Origin: Oscillospiraceae bacterium
GTDB lineage: Bacteria > Bacillota > Clostridia > Oscillospirales > JAKOTC01
Reading direction: 5' to 3'
Assembly (NCBI GenBank): GCA_035353335.1
Contig: DAOPZJ010000071.1
Coordinates: forward strand, 1 to 10,860
Length of the DNA: 10,860 nt
In this document: positions 7,930 through 10,860 of the stretch, piece after piece
Position numbering within the stretch: position 1 is the stretch's first letter
Layout of the letters: every line of letters starts with the position of its first letter
Notes under the pieces: model-generated
Seen by the model: the letters and a program-made list of their open reading frames with translations, nothing else
The model's database searches: none
What the model was told of the DNA's origin: nothing
Made by a program: the position numbers and the translations under genes

Positions 7930-8001
7930 ATTTGGTATACCATATACTATAATTGATTTGGTATTGTTGAAATACCCATTTTGATATTTATTTATATTAC
8001 C
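7930..8001. promoter_or_regulatory. Probable PdxR operator region between pdxS and pdxR
   Basis: The 106-bp gap between the divergent genes is AT-rich and carries repeated GGTAT half-sites. ATTTGGTAT occurs twice in the same orientation (7930-7938 and 7956-7964, 26 bp apart). The first is part of a perfect palindrome TGGTATACCA (7933-7942), and the second forms an inverted repeat GGTATT-GTTGA-AATACC (7960-7976). A related ATTACC lies at 7996-8001. MocR-type PdxR proteins are known to bind repeated half-sites next to pdxST and to activate it, often repressing themselves. For pdxS a TATAGT (7951-7946, minus strand) is a possible -10, but no good -35 is seen, as expected for an activator-dependent promoter. 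For pdxR, TTGAAA at 7967-7972 and the TATATT at 7993-7998 are candidate elements with poor spacing. Confidence 0.6.
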
Positions 8002-8018
8002 AGATTGGAGGGTGTACT

Positions 8019-9413
8019 ATGTTGACTTATGACTTATCAAGCCGCGGGAATGTTCCGATTTATTTATATTTATATAACCGAATCAAGGCCGATATCGAAA
8101 ACGGCGTAATCAAGCCCGATGAAAAGCTTCCTTCAAAGCGCAATTTGGCGGAACACCTGAAAATCAGCGTTTTGACCGTGCAGAACGCCTATTCCGCACT
8201 GCTTTCAGAGGGATATTTGTATGCGCGGGCAAAGAGCGGGTATTTTGCCTCGGCGCTGGAGCACGTGAACCGCGCGCCTGCGAAAAAGACGGATGAAAGC
8301 GAAAACAAAGACGTAAAAAAAGAGCCGGAATGGCTGATCGATTTTTGCGACAACAACATCGACGCGGCGAATTTTCCTTTTTCGATCTGGTCCAAGCAGA
8401 TGCGCGAAGTGCTTTGCGAGGGCGCGGCTTTGGAGCGGATTCCGTCGGAGGGTGTGAAAGCGCTTCGCGTTGCCATTGCGGACTTTTTATATCATTTTCG
8501 CGGCATGGCGGTTTCACCCGAGCAAATCATCATCGGCGCGGGCACGGAATATCTTTATGGGCTGTTAGTCAAGCTGCTCGGGAAAGACAAGATTTACGCG
8601 GTCGAGGACCCGGGGTATCGCAAGATCGCGGCGGTTTACCATGCCGAAAACATGGAATGTCGTTATATTGGGCTGGACAAATACGGGATTTCGTCGGCGG
8701 AGCTTGCCGAAAGCGGTGCGGACATCGTGCATATTTCGCCTGCGCACCACTTCCCCACCGGCATTGTGATGCCGATTAAGCGGCGGCAGGAGATTTTGAA
8801 TTGGGCGAACGAACAAGCGGGACGCTTCATTATCGAGGATGATTATGACAGCGAGTTCCGGTTTGCCGAAAAGCCGATTCCCACGATGCAGAGCATCGAC
8901 GCGCAGGGCAAAGTGATTTATATGAACACGTTTTCAAAGACGATTTCGCCGTCAATCCGCATCAGCTATCTGGTGCTGCCCCGCGACCTGCTTGCAAGGT
9001 TTCACGACGAGCTCGGGTTTTACGCCTGCACGGTATCGGGGTTTGAGCAATTTGCGCTCGCCAAATTTATTGCAAACGGGTATTTTGAGCGGCACATCAA
9101 CCGCATGAAAAAGGCGTACAAGGCCAAACGGAATCTGATTATCAAGGCCATCAAGAACAATGCCCTCGGCAATCAAGCCGAGATTTTGGAGGAAAACGCG
9201 GGGCTGCATTTTATTTTAAAGCTGAAAACGGCGCTTTCAGACGAGGAGATTGTGCGGCGCGCCAAAGAAAACGGCATAAAAATATCCTGTCTGTCGCAGT
9301 ATTGCTTCAGGCAGGATCACGCCGCGCCCGGCATGGTGATTATCAACTATTCCGGTATCAATACCGATCGGCTGGAGGCGGTGATGACGGCGTTGGAGCG
9401 CATATATATTTGA
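8019..9413 (+). CDS. pdxR: MocR-type PLP-dependent transcriptional regulator PdxR
   Basis: Regulator of vitamin B6 synthesis, a fusion of a GntR winged helix DNA-binding domain with a class I aminotransferase-like sensor of pyridoxal phosphate. In the 464 residues the DNA-binding domain spans about 10-80 (YLYLYNRIKADIENGVIKP, then PSKRNLAEHLKIS and LTVQNAYSAL). A charged linker follows at about 84-104, then the aminotransferase domain with VEDPGY (195-200), SPAHHFPTG (240-248), the MocR hallmark EDDYDSEFR (273-281) and the cofactor lysine in TFSKTISP (Lys 307). GGAGGG (8007-8012) precedes ATG by 6 nt. It is divergent from pdxS, which supports the PdxR call over other MocR proteins. Its last 56 nt overlap the convergent membrane-protein gene, and a diverged copy of its 3' end lies at 10086-10208. 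Confidence 0.93.
   Translation: MLTYDLSSRGNVPIYLYLYNRIKADIENGVIKPDEKLPSKRNLAEHLKISVLTVQNAYSALLSEGYLYARAKSGYFASALEHVNRAPAKKTDESENKDVKKEPEWLIDFCDNNIDAANFPFSIWSKQMREVLCEGAALERIPSEGVKALRVAIADFLYHFRGMAVSPEQIIIGAGTEYLYGLLVKLLGKDKIYAVEDPGYRKIAAVYHAENMECRYIGLDKYGISSAELAESGADIVHISPAHHFPTGIVMPIKRRQEILNWANEQAGRFIIEDDYDSEFRFAEKPIPTMQSIDAQGKVIYMNTFSKTISPSIRISYLVLPRDLLARFHDELGFYACTVSGFEQFALAKFIANGYFERHINRMKKAYKAKRNLIIKAIKNNALGNQAEILEENAGLHFILKLKTALSDEEIVRRAKENGIKISCLSQYCFRQDHAAPGMVIINYSGINTDRLEAVMTALERIYI
9264..9386 (+). repeat. pdxR 3'-end direct repeat, copy 1 (inside pdxR)
   Basis: Codons 416-456 of pdxR. Aligned without gaps to 10086-10208, I count 106 of 123 identical bases (86%) and 33 of 41 identical residues. 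The longest exact run is 17 nt (TATTGCTTCAGGCAGGA). Most differences fall at third codon positions, so both copies evolved as coding sequence for some time. The two copies are 822 bp apart in the same orientation and bracket the membrane-protein gene. Confidence 0.9.
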
Positions 9414-9963
9414 AGCTGATCTCTGCGTCGAGAAGCCGCATGATTTCTCTCCTGCGGCGAAAAGGGATAAAGATATCGAGAAAAAACAAATGGACGGCTT
9501 CCCATGTGAATACCCAACCGCCGATCAATAAGCTCTCCAACAAGACCTTATATACGGTTTTCGTTATTGTATAGTTATTTAATATGGTGTAGGCCGTCAA
9601 CAGCACGATGGAAGTGAAAAGCAATACCCCGGAGAACCGGACAAGCCGTTTTGTTTTCCGCTGCTCCAGACGGTTCATGGAGATGTAATAATTGCGATAA
9701 CTCGTGCGGATTTGATCTTCCTTTTCCGATTGTTTTTCAGCCGTATTCACGCAAAATACGATCTCGAGCTTTTTTCGCAGCGGGATATCCTCGGAGCACA
9801 GGTTTAAAAATTCGGTGAGCCCGGTGTTCAGGTCGCGCTTTTTGAAAACCGCATTGTCCCATTCATGAAAAAACTCCAGATAGTTTTCCAAAGAAATATC
9901 AATGATCACCCGCCCGTTCGTCTCATTTTTACGGTACAGCGTCTCGTAGTGCGTTCTTTTCAT
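9358..9963 (-). CDS. Two-TM membrane protein of unrecognised family
   Basis: I do not recognise this 201-residue protein. Residues 1-107 are soluble and charged, with FHEWDNAVFKKRDLNTG at about 32-48 and a basic RLEQRKTKRLVR just before the membrane. Two hydrophobic segments follow, about 108-128 and 138-166, joined by a short loop, and then a basic IPFRRRREIMRLLDAEISF. This looks like a cytoplasmic N-terminal domain on a helical hairpin. The start is ATG 9963; the in-frame TGA just upstream rules out a longer form. GAGG lies at 9980-9977, 13 nt away, which is long. The last 18 residues, including the proline-rich APTPSSPPPADRY, are encoded antisense to the end of pdxR. They look like readthrough into foreign sequence after the natural end was lost. 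Base composition is lower in GC than pdxR. Its own promoter is at 10020-10012. Confidence 0.72.
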   Translation of the reverse strand: MKRTHYETLYRKNETNGRVIIDISLENYLEFFHEWDNAVFKKRDLNTGLTEFLNLCSEDIPLRKKLEIVFCVNTAEKQSEKEDQIRTSYRNYYISMNRLEQRKTKRLVRFSGVLLFTSIVLLTAYTILNNYTITKTVYKVLLESLLIGGWVFTWEAVHLFFLDIFIPFRRRREIMRLLDAEISFKYICAPTPSSPPPADRY

Positions 9964-9980
9964 ATGATAAAATCATCCTC

Positions 9981-10045
9981 GATATCTAAAAAATCCGGTG
10001 CCTATGTTTTTATTATACCATATTATCTTGTTGTTTTTTGATATC
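9981..10045. repeat. Imperfect inverted repeat around the membrane-gene promoter
   Basis: GATATCTAAAAAA (9981-9993) and TTTTTTGATATC (10034-10045) are inverted copies differing by one inserted T. They flank the extended -10 at 10012-10020, one arm in the leader and the other near the -35 position. This could be a looping operator, but the arms are AT-rich and GATATC is itself a palindrome, so chance is possible. Confidence 0.35.
10012..10020 (-). promoter_or_regulatory. Extended -10 promoter of the membrane-protein gene
   Basis: Read on the minus strand, TGGTATAAT (10020-10012) is a perfect extended -10 (TGnTATAAT). No -35 is evident, which extended -10 promoters can do without. It would start transcription near 10005 and give a leader of about 42 nt before ATG 9963. 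Confidence 0.6.
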
Positions 10046-10054
10046 TTTTCATTT

Positions 10055-10079
10055 CATCAACACGGGGCGGTCGGAGGGG
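10055..10079 (+). repeat. 25-nt scrap of the pdxR 3'-end unit
   Basis: CATCAACACGG (10055-10065) is repeated exactly at 10178-10188, and the full 25 nt match 10178-10202 at 21 positions. The offset is 123 nt, exactly 41 codons, so the scrap is in frame with the larger remnant and encodes INTGRSEG against INTDRLEG. It is closer to the remnant than to intact pdxR, so it probably arose by partial tandem duplication of the remnant followed by loss of most of the first unit. Confidence 0.65.
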
Positions 10080-10244
10080 AAAAATAAAAAAGACGGCATC
10101 AAAATATCCTGCCTGTCGCATTATTGCTTCAGGCAGGAACACGTTTCTCCAGGCATGGTGATTAACAACTACTCCGGCATCAACACGGATCGGCTGGAGG
10201 GGGTGATGGAGGTTATCGTAAATATAATCTTAAAAGATTTATGA
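10056..10244 (+). pseudogene. Remnant of a second pdxR-like 3' end
   Basis: This open stretch encodes a near copy of the last part of PdxR: DGIKISCLSHYCFRQEH, then PGMVINNYSGINTDRLEGVM, ending in an unrelated EVIVNIILKDL and TGA. Nothing upstream resembles the rest of a MocR protein, no ribosome binding site is seen, and the only possible start nearby is TTG 10038 in AT-rich DNA. It therefore looks like a dead fragment, either of an old pdxR paralogue or of the original pdxR end displaced by an insertion. It ends 1 nt before the stop of the convergent DUF2971 gene. Confidence 0.85.
10086..10208 (+). repeat. pdxR 3'-end direct repeat, copy 2
   Basis: Partner of 9264-9386, aligned without gaps over 41 codons at 86% nucleotide identity. 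Recombination between the two direct copies would remove 822 bp with the membrane-protein gene and leave PdxR with a different last few residues (EVIVNIILKDL in place of TALERIYI). Confidence 0.9.
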
Positions 10245-10245
10245 A

Positions 10246-10860
10246 TTATTTTATTTGATAAAAATCAAACTTATATTTATCACTATTTAGAAACATTTGA
10301 AAAACAGGTATGTGCTTTTTTTGAGCTATATCTATAATCCTATGTTTTGCATTGTCTTCAATATTCGCTCCTAAAAATACTCTTCTTGCTTTTGGTAATT
10401 TCATTATTGGTTCTTTACTTTTTATTTGGAGTATACGCCACTCCTTTTCATAAGACCAATCTTCGCTTTTAAATAACAATCCATATATTAGTTGTTCCAC
10501 AAAATTCGGTGGAATCTTTTTTGTTTTATAATAATAAGTCAATGTTTTACTACTAAATAATGCTTTTGACAATAATGGTCGTGTATCAGAATAAATTACT
10601 GGAAACAACATAATTTGAGCTGCTAATAAATCAGGATAAAGATTTGTTGTAAGTGTTTGCGAAAAATCATATTCAAGGCAAAATCCATAATGTTTATTCG
10701 CATAATGTGACCACATAAGAAGTGAATCCATTCTCTCACTTAAACAAGTTATTCTAAATTGTTCTGAAATAATATTACGGCCTTTTTGCAAAGTTTCTTT
10801 CGAAACTGGATTGGCTACACTAAACTGTACAGAAAAGATAAGGTCATGGTATAATTCTAA
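10246..10860 (-). CDS. DUF2971 family protein, N-terminus outside the window
   Basis: The frame is open from the right edge to TAA at 10248-10246, so the visible 204 residues are the C-terminal part of a longer protein. A TTG at 10791 is internal and not the real start, because the frame continues upstream through it. DUF2971 hallmarks are visible: ITCLSER...LLMWSHYANKHYGFCLEY at about 37-64, KSEDWSYEKEWRI at 131-143 and VFLGANI at 161-167. The family's biochemical function is not established; its members are often found singly in variable genome regions. The gene is strikingly AT-rich compared with pdxS and pdxR, which suggests separate acquisition. It converges on the pdxR remnant with a 1-nt gap and no visible terminator. 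Confidence 0.85.
   Translation of the reverse strand, partial: LELYHDLIFSVQFSVANPVSKETLQKGRNIISEQFRITCLSERMDSLLMWSHYANKHYGFCLEYDFSQTLTTNLYPDLLAAQIMLFPVIYSDTRPLLSKALFSSKTLTYYYKTKKIPPNFVEQLIYGLLFKSEDWSYEKEWRILQIKSKEPIMKLPKARRVFLGANIEDNAKHRIIDIAQKKHIPVFQMFLNSDKYKFDFYQIK

Noticed and set aside
9435..9458. Terminator of pdxR (GCCGCA...TGCGGC hairpin)
   Set aside because: The 6-bp stem has a 12-nt loop and no U-run after it, and it lies inside the coding sequence of the opposite gene.
9358..10244. Complete insertion sequence or integrative element
   Set aside because: No transposase, integrase, terminal inverted repeats or clean target-site duplication is visible; only the diverged pdxR-end repeats support an insertion, so no mobile element was annotated.

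Overview
The window looks like a chromosomal segment of a Gram-positive anaerobe of the Clostridia type (Bacillota). The reasons are AGGAGG-like ribosome binding sites, a lipoprotein-type solute-binding protein, the DXP-independent vitamin B6 pair pdxS-pdxT with a divergent MocR-type regulator, and opp gene sequences of Firmicutes style. The genus cannot be told from the sequence.

Region 1 (about 1-6475) is an oligopeptide ABC importer operon, read left to right: oppB, oppC (two permeases), oppD, oppF (two ATPases) and oppA (lipoprotein binding protein). The first four genes are tightly packed, and oppD and oppF overlap by 8 nt. oppA sits after an 81-nt gap that holds a candidate promoter and an 8-bp inverted repeat, so it may be expressed more strongly than the rest. 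OppA carries an unusual alanine-rich insert of about 50 residues. A strong hairpin with a GAAA loop closes the operon and probably also ends the convergent pdx transcript.

Region 2 (6476-9413) is vitamin B6 synthesis. On the minus strand pdxS and pdxT abut and encode the PLP synthase subunits. pdxR, a GntR/aminotransferase fusion regulator, is divergent from them. The shared 106-bp intergenic region is full of GGTAT half-sites, as expected for a PdxR operator controlling both directions.

Region 3 (9358-10860) is accessory. A two-TM protein of a family I do not recognise is encoded on the minus strand and runs 56 nt into the 3' end of pdxR. It has an extended -10 promoter (TGGTATAAT). Behind it lies a second, diverged copy of the last ~50 codons of pdxR (86% identical over 123 nt, in the same orientation), preceded by a 25-nt scrap of the same unit. 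The window ends in an AT-rich DUF2971 gene cut by the right edge. This arrangement, a gene bracketed by direct repeats of a regulator's 3' end, is the most unusual part of the window. It could be the trace of an insertion at the pdxR 3' end or of a decayed pdxR paralogue. No integrase, transposase, tRNA, rRNA or CRISPR array is visible.
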